64,000 nucleotides of DNA from Ruegeria arenilitoris (lineage in GTDB: Bacteria > Pseudomonadota > Alphaproteobacteria > Rhodobacterales > Rhodobacteraceae): the NCBI RefSeq assembly GCF_013035315.1, contig NZ_WQHP01000001.1, positions 926,620 to 990,619 on the forward strand. Reading direction: 5' to 3'. Positions 7,950-16,448 of the stretch are shown here, one piece after another. A program made the translations under genes and the position numbers. Each line of letters opens with the position of its first letter. Position 1 is the stretch's first letter. A model generated the notes under the pieces. The model saw only the letters and a program-made list of their open reading frames with translations, did no database searches and was not told the origin of the DNA.

Positions 7950-10016
7950 TCAAATGGGCTGCTGCCCGACGTCCACACGATCATGTTTAAGTGGAATGTC
8001 CTCATCCACGGCTTCGTCCATTTCCTGGGCGTATCGATGACCTGCATAAACTGCTGCTGCTATAATCGCCGGCGCATCACAATCTCCTATTCGACGAAGA
8101 CTGAATGGCAAGTCCTCAGGGCTCATCCGGCCGAGCAACCCCCTGTAAAGGCTATCATTTGGCTTGCGAGCAGTAACCATAACAATGTTGGCAACGGGTA
8201 CGGTCACACTTGGCCCGCCATAAGTGCACTCTAACTCCGCGATTTCGCCATCAAACTGTTTAAGCGATTTTGACGGCAGGACCTCGACACCTAGGCGAAG
8301 CAAGTGCGTTCGGATGCGCCAACGTTCGGACGTTTTCCCCGCCCAATCAGAAACACTATCAGACGGTGTCACCAACGAGACGGCGTGTCCCTGCGCTCGT
8401 ATCTTCTCCGCAATGACGCTGGCCATGTAATAGCCATCCCCATCAAAAACGAGCGTCGGTCCATCGAGAAGCTTTCCATCCATTATGTCATCAGGGGTGA
8501 AAACTCGACTTAGGGCGACTCCTTCAGCGACCTGGACGAAACGTTCTTCGTCAAAATACTCCTTTCGCCAAGTCGCGCCGGTTGCAATCGCAACGTGGTC
8601 AGCCTCAACGGCCAAGATATCGTCAACTGTCAGCGGACTTTCACGGAAGATTTCGACGTTGGGCAACTCAATCAATTGCTGCTCGCGATAGTTTTTGACG
8701 CGAATGTACTCGCTCATGCCAGGCAGAGCTGCTTCGCGCGACACCCTGCCACCCAATTCACGAGAAGCTTCTGCCAATAGGACGTCATACCCACGCACAC
8801 CAAGCGCCCGTGCAGCTTCCAGTCCGGCGGCCCCGGCTCCGACGATCAGAACCCGCGCGTCAGAAGATTTCATTCGAATGTTTTCAGGGTGCCAGCCTTT
8901 GCGCCACTCCTCCCCCATTGTCGGGTTCTGAGTGCATCGAATAGGTACTCCGATCGTGTCGCTGGCGTAACAGACATTGCATCCGATACACTCGCGGATC
9001 GCAGACAAGCGTCCTTCCTCGATCTTTTTTGGAAGGTAAGGATCAGCAATCGACGGGCGCGCTGCACCAACGAAATCAGTTACCCCCCGCCTTACTTGCG
9101 AGACCATTGTATCCGGTGACGTAAAGCGACCAACGGTTACCACAGGCTTATCCGTCACAGACTTGGCCCAATGCATGTAGGGTTCAAGTGCGGCTTCTTT
9201 GGTAAAACGGGAAACACCCATCTCAACCGAGTAATCTGCGATGTTGATATCCCACAAATCTGGTAAATCAGAGAGCATCTCAAACATCTCTCGTCGTTCA
9301 CCATAGATTGGCTGGCCATCCTCGCCGATCTCTTCGTCAGCCGAGAACCGAACGGCCACGGCGCACCGGTCCCCAACGGCGTCTTTGGTTTCTTGAATCA
9401 ACTCGCGGGTGAGACGCACCCTGTTCTCCAAGTTGCCGCCATATTCGTCACCGCGCGTGTTCACGCGTGGATGCAAAAAATTCGAGATCAGGTATCCGTG
9501 CGTTGCGTAAACATAGACAATGTCAAATCCAGCGTCTCGTGCCCTCAACGCGGCCTTTCGATGCCAGCGGCGTAGGTCCCGGATGTCCTGCCTGTCCATT
9601 GCGCGGGTCTGAAAAGGGTGCCCTTTCGTATTGGGACGGCTGTCCACATCCATGCTAGGCAACCGGGAAAACAAGTTGTTGGAGTTGGCGCCTCCGTACC
9701 AAAGCTCCGCACCCGCCAGGCTACCGTATTCGTGCACCGCGTCCGTCATCAGTGTGTGCGCCCGAACATCACTGTCATCCCAAAGCGACGCATAAGGGTG
9801 CGGTAGGTCGTCAGACGACGGGTGGATCGAGTTATACTCTGTGCATATGACGCCCCACCCTCCTTGCGCCTTCACTTTTCGCATAGCAGCAAGAGTACGA
9901 GGGTATTGCCAGCCCATGCCCGTACAGTGTGGCACCTGATAGAACCGGTTTGGCGCAGTAACTGGACCGATTTGAACCGGTTCGAAAAGGATATCGTAGC
10001 GAGGGTCCCTATCCAT
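7950..10016 (-). CDS. trimethylamine/histamine/N-methylproline dehydrogenase-like flavoprotein (FMN, 4Fe-4S, FAD/ADP domains)
   Basis: A 688-residue protein. Residues about 1-370 form an Old Yellow Enzyme-type FMN barrel (ILFEPVQIGPVTAPNRFYQV, VAVRFSADE, DFVGAARPSIADP). Then comes a 4Fe-4S motif CIGCNVC with a further Cys 12 residues on, followed by a Rossmann segment (VLIVGAGAAGLEAARALG) and a C-terminal NAD(P)/FAD-like domain. This matches the layout of trimethylamine dehydrogenase and the proline-betaine demethylase StcD. The start at 10016 has AAGGA seven bases upstream; the frame extends 50 codons further without homology. Expected reaction: oxidative N-demethylation releasing formaldehyde, with electrons to ETF. 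The exact amine is not resolved. Confidence 0.87.
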   Translation of the reverse strand: MDRDPRYDILFEPVQIGPVTAPNRFYQVPHCTGMGWQYPRTLAAMRKVKAQGGWGVICTEYNSIHPSSDDLPHPYASLWDDSDVRAHTLMTDAVHEYGSLAGAELWYGGANSNNLFSRLPSMDVDSRPNTKGHPFQTRAMDRQDIRDLRRWHRKAALRARDAGFDIVYVYATHGYLISNFLHPRVNTRGDEYGGNLENRVRLTRELIQETKDAVGDRCAVAVRFSADEEIGEDGQPIYGERREMFEMLSDLPDLWDINIADYSVEMGVSRFTKEAALEPYMHWAKSVTDKPVVTVGRFTSPDTMVSQVRRGVTDFVGAARPSIADPYLPKKIEEGRLSAIRECIGCNVCYASDTIGVPIRCTQNPTMGEEWRKGWHPENIRMKSSDARVLIVGAGAAGLEAARALGVRGYDVLLAEASRELGGRVSREAALPGMSEYIRVKNYREQQLIELPNVEIFRESPLTVDDILAVEADHVAIATGATWRKEYFDEERFVQVAEGVALSRVFTPDDIMDGKLLDGPTLVFDGDGYYMASVIAEKIRAQGHAVSLVTPSDSVSDWAGKTSERWRIRTHLLRLGVEVLPSKSLKQFDGEIAELECTYGGPSVTVPVANIVMVTARKPNDSLYRGLLGRMSPEDLPFSLRRIGDCDAPAIIAAAVYAGHRYAQEMDEAVDEDIPLKHDRVDVGQQPI

Positions 10017-10089
10017 TTTTGATCCTTGGTTGGCTGCGCCATGCGCTGGTTGATCTTGTCTGGAATGTCCGGTTGAAAGCCGCTCTGTT

Positions 10090-10773
10090 TCAACCACCGT
10101 TTTTGAACGCGGGCATTTGAAAGTGATCCGGGTAGACCTTGGCAAGAAAGGCGGCGATGTGATCACGGGCCACGAAACGTTGAAAATTCTCGGGATAGGT
10201 CAAAAGTTCCAACCAGATGCCGTCGTAAAGCGCTTCCAAAATATTGGCGACTTGCCTTGGCGGCATGTCTTCATACCCACCTTGCTCTGCAATCTCGCAA
10301 CACAGTCGCAGTGCAATGTCGTAACGCTCCTGATCGATATCATTGATCAGACTGCGGTAAACTTTGCGCCGTCCTGCTTCTCCGAAAAACGCAAACCAAA
10401 CGGCTAGCTTTTTTGGCGTGCAAATCTGAGGGTGAAAGTGCGCATCGACGATCGCCAATAGTTTTTCAGGCGCTGACAATCCTGCATTGTCAAAGGCTTC
10501 CAACCACTGTTCGTGGTGCTCCTTTGCTAGAAACAGCAACGTCTCTTCCAGCAAGTTCTGCTTACTTTTGAAGTGGAAGTTGACGATGCCCAGTGACAAA
10601 CCTGCAATCTCGGTCACTGTGGACATGGTCGTTCCACCAATTCCGTTTTCGGCAATCGCGTCGATTGTCGCATCGATCAGTTGTTGACGCCTCACTTCCT
10701 TGGACTCGGTACGCCGCCGTACCTCAGGGTTTGTTTTTTCGATTGGCGATTGTTTCACCCGAATGCATCCCAT
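10090..10773 (-). CDS. TetR/AcrR family regulator, BetI-like (copy 1)
   Basis: 227 residues. The DNA-binding domain reads RRQQLIDATIDAIAENGIGG followed by GLSLGIVNFHFKSKQNLLEE. The C-terminal domain has LAVWFAFFGEAGRRKVY, the WxAFWG-type signature of BetI-like repressors. Start is uncertain: ATG 10773 or GTG 10758. It sits 73 bp upstream of the demethylase gene in the same orientation, and operator-like repeats lie about 90 bp before its start, suggesting autoregulation. Two paralogues lie at 14033 and 24026. BetI in Escherichia coli responds to choline, so a quaternary-amine effector is plausible. Confidence 0.88.
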   Translation of the reverse strand: MGCIRVKQSPIEKTNPEVRRRTESKEVRRQQLIDATIDAIAENGIGGTTMSTVTEIAGLSLGIVNFHFKSKQNLLEETLLFLAKEHHEQWLEAFDNAGLSAPEKLLAIVDAHFHPQICTPKKLAVWFAFFGEAGRRKVYRSLINDIDQERYDIALRLCCEIAEQGGYEDMPPRQVANILEALYDGIWLELLTYPENFQRFVARDHIAAFLAKVYPDHFQMPAFKNGG

Positions 10774-10862
10774 CTACTAAAGCACTTCATAGGTCTTGCC
10801 TGAACCCAACAGCCGTTCTTTTTCAGCGCGTGGACAATTGACATCTAAGAGATAAATGCCAT

Positions 10863-10880
10863 TGATTGAACAATCATTCA
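10863..10880. promoter_or_regulatory. operator-like site upstream of BetI-like regulator 1
   Basis: TGATTG-AA-CAATCA (10863-10876) is a perfect 6-2-6 inverted repeat. The overlapping TGAACAATCATTCA (10867-10880) matches the palindrome TGAATGATCATTCA found at 21462 and 29106 in 12 of 14 positions. The site lies between regulator 1 and the end of the next gene. Confidence 0.6.
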
Positions 10881-10931
10881 ATGAAAAAGGGGAAGTGAAT
10901 TGAAAATACCCGGACGCACGCAATCGTAGAA

Positions 10932-11261
10932 CTAGAGTTCAAACCAAAAAGTGAAAACCGGATCGTGCACCAAAGAAATAACCCTGCGATGCAAAGCCCC
11001 CAAAGGCTCAATTCGATCATCAATGGCCGCCCAGGCCGTATCGGCCTGCGATTGATCCCTGAACTCTATAACAGCCATAAGCGTGTGGTTGCGCAGCTCG
11101 TCAGTATCGTAACCACTAGCGGGGATGCGTCTGCACAAAGGCGTCCCTTCCACGGCCAGATCTGTCTTGATCAAGTGTTCGACAAACGCGCTCCACGCCT
11201 GCTCGAACGCGTCTAGCTCGACGGTTGGTTTCAATTCGAATTGGTTCAATAGTCTGGGCAT
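10932..11261 (-). CDS. small conserved-looking protein, possibly a dimeric alpha-beta barrel fold
   Basis: A 109-residue soluble protein (MPRLLNQFELKP to VHDPVFTFWFEL). The alternation of short strands and helices and lines such as HTLMAVIEFRDQSQADTAWAAI resemble ferredoxin-like dimeric alpha-beta barrels, but I do not recognise a named family. It is upstream of and co-oriented with regulator 1 and the demethylase, and could be the first gene of that operon, although the operator-like site at 10863-10880 follows it. No good ribosome binding site is visible. Function unknown. Confidence 0.6.
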   Translation of the reverse strand: MPRLLNQFELKPTVELDAFEQAWSAFVEHLIKTDLAVEGTPLCRRIPASGYDTDELRNHTLMAVIEFRDQSQADTAWAAIDDRIEPLGALHRRVISLVHDPVFTFWFEL

Positions 11262-11338
11262 TTGTCACATACTATCCGGCAAGTATCACGTGCCAAACCT
11301 ACGCAGTTCCCCCCACAAGGCAAGCGCGAGGCCACTAG

Positions 11339-12631
11339 ATGATCCGAAACGAAAACCCAGTCATTGCAAATAGCGTGTGGTCAGCAACAGCAGGCTATTC
11401 GTCAGAATGTCAGCAACTCGTTGGCGAACAGCACTCTGACGTTACCGTGATTGGCGCCGGGTTCACCGGACTCTCGGCTGCACTTCATCTGGCCGAGCAA
11501 GGCGTCAGTGTTGCTGTGATCGATGCCCAACATCCGGGCTGGGGAGCTTCTGGACGCAATGGCGGTCAAATCAATGTAGGCCTAAAGGACGGGCCGACGG
11601 GCATCAAAACCAAATTTGGTGACATCTGGGGAACCAGAATGATCCGAATGGCTGGTGACGCCGCCGATCTTGTTTTCGACTTAATCACTCGGCACGGGAT
11701 TGAGTGCGACGCAAAACGTCCTGGCTGGCTGCGTGCAGCGCATACTCACAAAACACTCAGTGAATTACACAAACTAGCCGAGGATTGGGACAACCACGGC
11801 GGGAGTATGGTACAGCTTGATAAAAACGAAATGCAGCGACTGACCGGGACCGGAGCTTACCTTGGCGGCGTTCTGGATCGCCGCGGCGGTGTTTTGCACC
11901 CGCTGAATTATGCACTTGGGCTGGCCGAAGCTGGTCGCCGCAATGGCGTGCAAATCTTCGGTGGAACGCCCGCCAAACAGATTTTGTCAGAGGCCGGTCG
12001 CTTTCGTGTTGAAACTCCCAAAGGAACTGTCATCTCAGATAAAGTGCTAATTTGCACTAACGCCTATTCCGGAGATTTACATCCGCGCTTGGCTCAGTCA
12101 GTTTTGCCCGTTCGGTCAGTTCAGGTTGCTACCTCACCTTTGTCCGACAATAAACGCCAAACAATTCTGCCAGAAGGCAACGCTTTGTCAGACGCCCGAC
12201 GCCTACTTCTGTACTTCAGGCAAGACGCGGAAGGTCGCTTTCTGATGGGAGGTCGCGGCACCTACAACGACAATTCCACTCTCAAACAAATTGAGCATTT
12301 GAAACGCATCTCTGTTGAGCTTTTCCCCCAATTGTCCGGAGTTCAGTGGGAATACGAATGGGGTGGCTTTGTTGCTTTGACAAAAGATCACTATCCACAC
12401 CTACACGAGCTCGCTCCGGGGATTATGACAGGTTTGGGATACAATGGGCGCGGCGTTGCCATCGCAACGGCAATGGGGCGCGTCCTCGCCAAATGGGCGA
12501 CTGGAACCAAATCAGACGAGCTGGAATTTCCTGTCACCCCCCTCAGACCACTGCCTTTCTCCTTTGCGAAGGAGACTCTGGTCGAAGCAGAAATCCTGCG
12601 CTTGAAACTCTTAGACAAGTTGGGCCTTTAG
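11339..12631 (+). CDS. FAD-dependent amine oxidoreductase (DAO family, PuuB-like)
   Basis: A 430-residue flavoprotein with the ADP-binding motif VTVIGAGFTGLSAALHLAEQ, then GASGRNGGQ, and a C-terminal GIMTGLGYNGRGVAIATAMG. These are typical of gamma-glutamylputrescine oxidase (PuuB) and related amine oxidases, and length is usual. It is divergent from the small protein and regulator 1 with only 77 bp between the starts, and convergent with the MATE gene. It likely oxidises a primary or secondary amine to an aldehyde with release of ammonia or amine and hydrogen peroxide. No PuuA or PuuD partner is visible, so the glutamylated route is not supported. Confidence 0.83.
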   Translation: MIRNENPVIANSVWSATAGYSSECQQLVGEQHSDVTVIGAGFTGLSAALHLAEQGVSVAVIDAQHPGWGASGRNGGQINVGLKDGPTGIKTKFGDIWGTRMIRMAGDAADLVFDLITRHGIECDAKRPGWLRAAHTHKTLSELHKLAEDWDNHGGSMVQLDKNEMQRLTGTGAYLGGVLDRRGGVLHPLNYALGLAEAGRRNGVQIFGGTPAKQILSEAGRFRVETPKGTVISDKVLICTNAYSGDLHPRLAQSVLPVRSVQVATSPLSDNKRQTILPEGNALSDARRLLLYFRQDAEGRFLMGGRGTYNDNSTLKQIEHLKRISVELFPQLSGVQWEYEWGGFVALTKDHYPHLHELAPGIMTGLGYNGRGVAIATAMGRVLAKWATGTKSDELEFPVTPLRPLPFSFAKETLVEAEILRLKLLDKLGL

Positions 12632-12652
12632 AAGGCCAGCAAACAGCGCCGC

Positions 12653-14005
12653 CTAGTGGTTTTGGGAGAAGAAGCGATAGGTCAACGCGATAGCGGCCAA
12701 TGAGAGACCTGAGCCGTATCCGATCCAAACTCCGTTGGGACCGAACCCAAGCCAAAAGCCCAGCGCATATCCAAGCGGCAAAGCAAAGACCCAATAGGCA
12801 ATCAGGGTAATGGCGACAGGAACATGATTGTCCATCATGCCCCGAAATGCGCCTAGCATTGTCCCCTGCACACCATCTGCAATCTGCATTGCTGCAATCA
12901 CAAGGAACATCGATATCGCGAGAGAAACGACCTCTGGGTCATCTGACAGGCTATTTGCCAAAGGGGCACGGCCAAACAAAATACCAGTGACGACCACGGT
13001 CATCCATCCAACGACGACCAACAGCGACGCTAAAACGATCGGCATCAACCTTTCTCTTTGTTCGGCACCAATTGCTTGAGCTACGCGTATAGAAATCGCA
13101 ATCGAAACGCCTAATGGCACCATGTAAATGACGTCGCTGACTGCCGAAACGATTTGATGGGCGGCGAGCGCGGCGGCGCTGAACCAACCAAGCATAAGGC
13201 CGGCAACTGCGTAAGCGGCCCCCTCCCCCAGATAACCAACGGATATAATGAAGCCTTCTTTGATCTGCGCTTTGACCTCGGACCTGTCGAAACTCGCGGC
13301 CCTCAGAAGGCCTCTCTTTCTTTTCCATACTCGTATAATCACGAGCGCCATGATCAACGGCACTATCTGAGACAACAGACTTGCAATCCCGGCGCCAACA
13401 AGACCCAGACCTGGCCAGCCACCAACTCCGTGGATCAAAACATAGTTCGAAGGGATGTTGAAACCGACCGCAAGAAACGCAAGACCAACCCCAATCCACG
13501 GACGGTTCATGGCGTCAAAAAGAGCCTTCAGAGTATAGAAAACCGTAAAGGGCACCAAAAGAAGGCTCATCGCGATCCAGTAGCCGCCAATTAGACTGAT
13601 CACCTCAGGCGGTTGTCCAATCCAAGAAAGGCCGGGCTTAAGGCAGATCATTGCAACAGCGCCAACGGCTCCAACGATCAAGGAAACAAGTATTCCGGCG
13701 CTTGTTGCTACTGCCAGCCCTCGTTCGCTCGTTTTCCCGAAGGCTTCAGCCATCCGCACACCAATAGCGGATACAAATCCGTAAAGCGCCGAATAGAAGA
13801 TGATCAGCACTGAGGCTGTGACTGAGACCGCCGCCAGAGGAAGCGTTCCCAATGGGGCCACCATCACAGTATCAACGACACCAATCAAAGCGGCTGCAGC
13901 AAGAGAAATGACTATCGGAAGAGCAAGTCGCGCAAGGTAACTCGCCTCGTTAAAGATAGCGCCCCAGGATGGCCGAGGCTGCTGCGATATCCGCACTCGC
14001 GTCAT
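12653..14005 (-). CDS. MATE family efflux transporter
   Basis: 450 residues with about 12 hydrophobic segments and MATE-like stretches (LALPIVISLAAAALIGVVDTVMVAPLG at the N-terminus, shown here only by its key ALPIV and VDTVMV parts, and ALFDAMNRPWIGVGLAF). Family members exchange Na+ or H+ for cationic drugs or amines. It ends 21 bp from the convergent oxidase stop and is preceded by BetI-like regulator 2 on the same strand, 27 bp upstream, so the two are probably co-transcribed. A repressor-MATE pair suggests export of a toxic amine or aldehyde-related product; that role is inference. Confidence 0.9.
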   Translation of the reverse strand: MTRVRISQQPRPSWGAIFNEASYLARLALPIVISLAAAALIGVVDTVMVAPLGTLPLAAVSVTASVLIIFYSALYGFVSAIGVRMAEAFGKTSERGLAVATSAGILVSLIVGAVGAVAMICLKPGLSWIGQPPEVISLIGGYWIAMSLLLVPFTVFYTLKALFDAMNRPWIGVGLAFLAVGFNIPSNYVLIHGVGGWPGLGLVGAGIASLLSQIVPLIMALVIIRVWKRKRGLLRAASFDRSEVKAQIKEGFIISVGYLGEGAAYAVAGLMLGWFSAAALAAHQIVSAVSDVIYMVPLGVSIAISIRVAQAIGAEQRERLMPIVLASLLVVVGWMTVVVTGILFGRAPLANSLSDDPEVVSLAISMFLVIAAMQIADGVQGTMLGAFRGMMDNHVPVAITLIAYWVFALPLGYALGFWLGFGPNGVWIGYGSGLSLAAIALTYRFFSQNH

Positions 14006-14032
14006 AGTGTTGGGCCTTTCAGTCGAAATTGA

Positions 14033-14671
14033 CTAAGCCGCATCTCCAAGTAATTCTGGAACCAAACGAACAAGGCATCCCCAGGCAGCCTGTTCCGCCT
14101 GCTTTCGGCTCAGGCCTTCCGGAGCGAGATGCAATCGTTGCCAATAGCCATCCGTCAATGTCTCCATCCATTCAGCCATTTGATCTGCTGAAATAGCGTC
14201 GTCTGCTGAGAGCAGCTCATTCCAGATCAATCTCAAAGTCTCTCTTCGACGTGTCTCGAAATGCTCGGCAACTTCATCATACTGCAGTTGAAACCGAAGC
14301 TCGCCCCAGAATGCATACCAAAGGGGCAAGACATCCGGACCACACGCATCAGGGTGGAAGTCAGCTTTTATTAACGCCCTTATTTTTTCGGCGGGCTTGT
14401 CCCCTGCTCGCTCTAAAGAAGCTGTCCAGTGCTCTTCGTAGCGCTGGTATAGGTCACGCAAAGTTTCGGTCAGAAGACCCAGCTTTGACTTGAAGTAAAA
14501 CGCTGCGACACCCTGAGAAAGCTCAGCCTCAGACGCGACTGTTGCAAGCGTCGTTTTTGCCAATCCATGCGTCAATATAGAGCGGCAAGCCGCGTCCAGC
14601 AGCTGCCGGCGACGACGATCTGCGTTCTCCTTCCGCTCTTTGCGAGGACGTTTCCGCTCTGCTTCGACCAA
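14033..14671 (-). CDS. TetR/AcrR family regulator, BetI-like (copy 2)
   Basis: 212 residues, beginning with a strongly basic tail (KRPRKERKENADRRRRQLL). The HTH includes LATVASEAELSQGVAAFYFKSK, and the C-terminal domain has LPLWYAFWGELRFQ as in BetI. The start is TTG at 14671, chosen because AGGAGG lies 8 bases upstream; no ATG fits. It is divergent from the PYROXD2-like operon, and the 140 bp between the starts holds a perfect 22-bp palindrome, so it most likely represses that operon and itself together with the downstream MATE gene. Confidence 0.88.
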   Translation of the reverse strand: MVEAERKRPRKERKENADRRRRQLLDAACRSILTHGLAKTTLATVASEAELSQGVAAFYFKSKLGLLTETLRDLYQRYEEHWTASLERAGDKPAEKIRALIKADFHPDACGPDVLPLWYAFWGELRFQLQYDEVAEHFETRRRETLRLIWNELLSADDAISADQMAEWMETLTDGYWQRLHLAPEGLSRKQAEQAAWGCLVRLVPELLGDAA

Positions 14672-14736
14672 TTGCAGATCCTCCTATGATTGCAGCCATC
14701 TACAGCGCGCAAAAAAGATGCGTCAATAGCTTGAAA

Positions 14737-14758
14737 TTTATTTGAGCGCTCAAATAAA
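14737..14758. promoter_or_regulatory. perfect 22-bp palindrome, probable operator of BetI-like regulator 2
   Basis: The core TTTGAGCGCTCAAA is extended by TTTA on the left and TAAA on the right, so all 11 base pairs per half match. It lies in the divergent region between the regulator (start 14671) and the flavoprotein operon (start 14811). TetR-family operators are commonly palindromes of this size. Confidence 0.75.
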
Positions 14759-14810
14759 CTTTACGAACACACACCTGATCTGTAAATGGAATAGAAAGGG
14801 GTGGAATAAT

Positions 14811-16448
14811 TTGAAGGTTGAGAACAGATACGATGTGATTGTGGCTGGCGCTGGTCACAACGGATTAACCGCCGCCGCCTATTTGGCGCGCGCTGGCATG
14901 CGTGTTTTGGTGGTCGAAAAGAACGACTGGATCGGTGGCGCGGCAGTCAGCCGGTCGCTACACGAGGGTTGGACATACTCTAACTGCTCGTACGTTTGCT
15001 CTCTTCTGAGGCGCGAGATTTCCAGGGACCTCGAGCTTCCGAAATACGGACTTCAGGTTATTCCGTATGAAGGCGGCGCGAGCTTCACGCGCGATGGGGA
15101 TTACTTCGCCTACTATTCCGATCACAACGCACTGAAGCGTGAGATGGCACGTCATTCTGAAAAAGATGCCGACGCCTATCGCCGCTATTCGCAAGCCATC
15201 ATGAGGCAATGCCGTTTTATCCGTCCGTTTCTACTTCGGGACGCACCGGACCCCGCTTCTCTCCATCCGCGCGATCTCGGCGAACTGGCATACCTCGTAA
15301 AAAAAGCACATGGGCTGGGTAATCGGGAGCTTGGTGAAACGCTGAAATTCTGGACAATGTCCATTGGTGACTTCCTAGATGAATACTTCGAAAACGACCT
15401 GATTAAAGCCCATTTGGCAGGTTCAGGTATTATCGGAACCGGCCTCGGAGTGTACTCGCCCGGGACGGCCTACGTACTTCTTCATCACTACATGGGAGAC
15501 ATTGATGGCGGCATCGGTGCTTGGGGTTTCGCGCGCGGCGGGATGGGCGCGATTTCGAATGCGATTGCTGCCTCGTTCAAAGAGCACGGAGGTACGATTC
15601 ACACAGGTTCAGGGGTTGAGAAAATCCTCAGCAAAGATGGACGCGTTGAAGGCGTAGCTCTCGAGGACGGCAAGGTTTTCTATGCCTCTGTCGTTGCCTC
15701 CAATATGGATATCAAACGCACTGTTCTGCACCATATTGACGCGGCCGAGTTACCGGATGACTTCACCAAGGCGGTGCGGAACTTCAAAATTCGGGGGTCT
15801 TCGGCGAAACTCAACATCGCACTTGATCGCTTTCCAAATTTCCCCGCAGCACCCGAGCACACCAGCTTCCTCAGGGGTGATTTGCATGTGTCGCAGAGCC
15901 TCCTTGAACTTGAAAAGGCCTACGATGATTGGAAAGTCGGGCGCTGGTCGGAAAAGCCTTATATCGACATGCTCATCCCTAGCCAGATTGATCCGACTAT
16001 GGCGCCGACAGGTGCCCACATGATGACGGTTTTCGTCCAATATGCGCCTTATGACCTGGAAGTCGACGGCGTTAAATCGGCCGAGAATTGGGGCGAAAAG
16101 CAGCGCAACGCGATGGCAGAAACTGTACTCGACCAGATGTCTGTGGCGTGTCCCGACATTCGCGAGCGCGTTGTTCATATGGAAGTTCGCTCACCATTGG
16201 AAATTGAGCGCGAGGTCGGTCTGACAGAGGGCAACATTTTCCAAGGCGAACTGACTTTTGATCAGCTTTTCTTCAATCGGCCCGTCCCGGGTTGGTCGCA
16301 GTACAATTTACCTATCAAGGGGCTTTATTTGTGCGGGTCGTCCGCCCATCCCGGCGGAGGGGTTATGGGGGCCCCAGGTGCAAACGCTGCCCGCGCTATT
16401 CTCAGGAAAGAAACACGGCATGGCCGAATGAAGGGGTACGCCGCATGA
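14811..16448 (+). CDS. PYROXD2-like / phytoene-desaturase-fold FAD oxidoreductase, first of a pair
   Basis: 545 residues. The FAD motif is YDVIVAGAGHNGLTAAAYLA, followed by EKNDWIGGAAVSRSL; the C-terminal flavin segment is GLYLCGSSAHPGGGVMGAPG. This is the PYROXD2 branch of the CrtI/amine-oxidase superfamily, whose substrates are poorly known. The open frame reaches TTG 14742, but that codon lies inside the palindrome; the TTG at 14811 has AGGGGTGG six bases before it and leaves the usual short N-terminus. It overlaps the next gene by ATGA. Orientation away from regulator 2 suggests control by that repressor. Confidence 0.82.
   Translation: MKVENRYDVIVAGAGHNGLTAAAYLARAGMRVLVVEKNDWIGGAAVSRSLHEGWTYSNCSYVCSLLRREISRDLELPKYGLQVIPYEGGASFTRDGDYFAYYSDHNALKREMARHSEKDADAYRRYSQAIMRQCRFIRPFLLRDAPDPASLHPRDLGELAYLVKKAHGLGNRELGETLKFWTMSIGDFLDEYFENDLIKAHLAGSGIIGTGLGVYSPGTAYVLLHHYMGDIDGGIGAWGFARGGMGAISNAIAASFKEHGGTIHTGSGVEKILSKDGRVEGVALEDGKVFYASVVASNMDIKRTVLHHIDAAELPDDFTKAVRNFKIRGSSAKLNIALDRFPNFPAAPEHTSFLRGDLHVSQSLLELEKAYDDWKVGRWSEKPYIDMLIPSQIDPTMAPTGAHMMTVFVQYAPYDLEVDGVKSAENWGEKQRNAMAETVLDQMSVACPDIRERVVHMEVRSPLEIEREVGLTEGNIFQGELTFDQLFFNRPVPGWSQYNLPIKGLYLCGSSAHPGGGVMGAPGANAARAILRKETRHGRMKGYAA

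Noticed and set aside
14742..14810. Upstream TTG extension of the first PYROXD2-like gene
   Set aside because: The codon lies within a perfect 22-bp palindrome and lacks a ribosome binding site; the TTG at 14811 has one.
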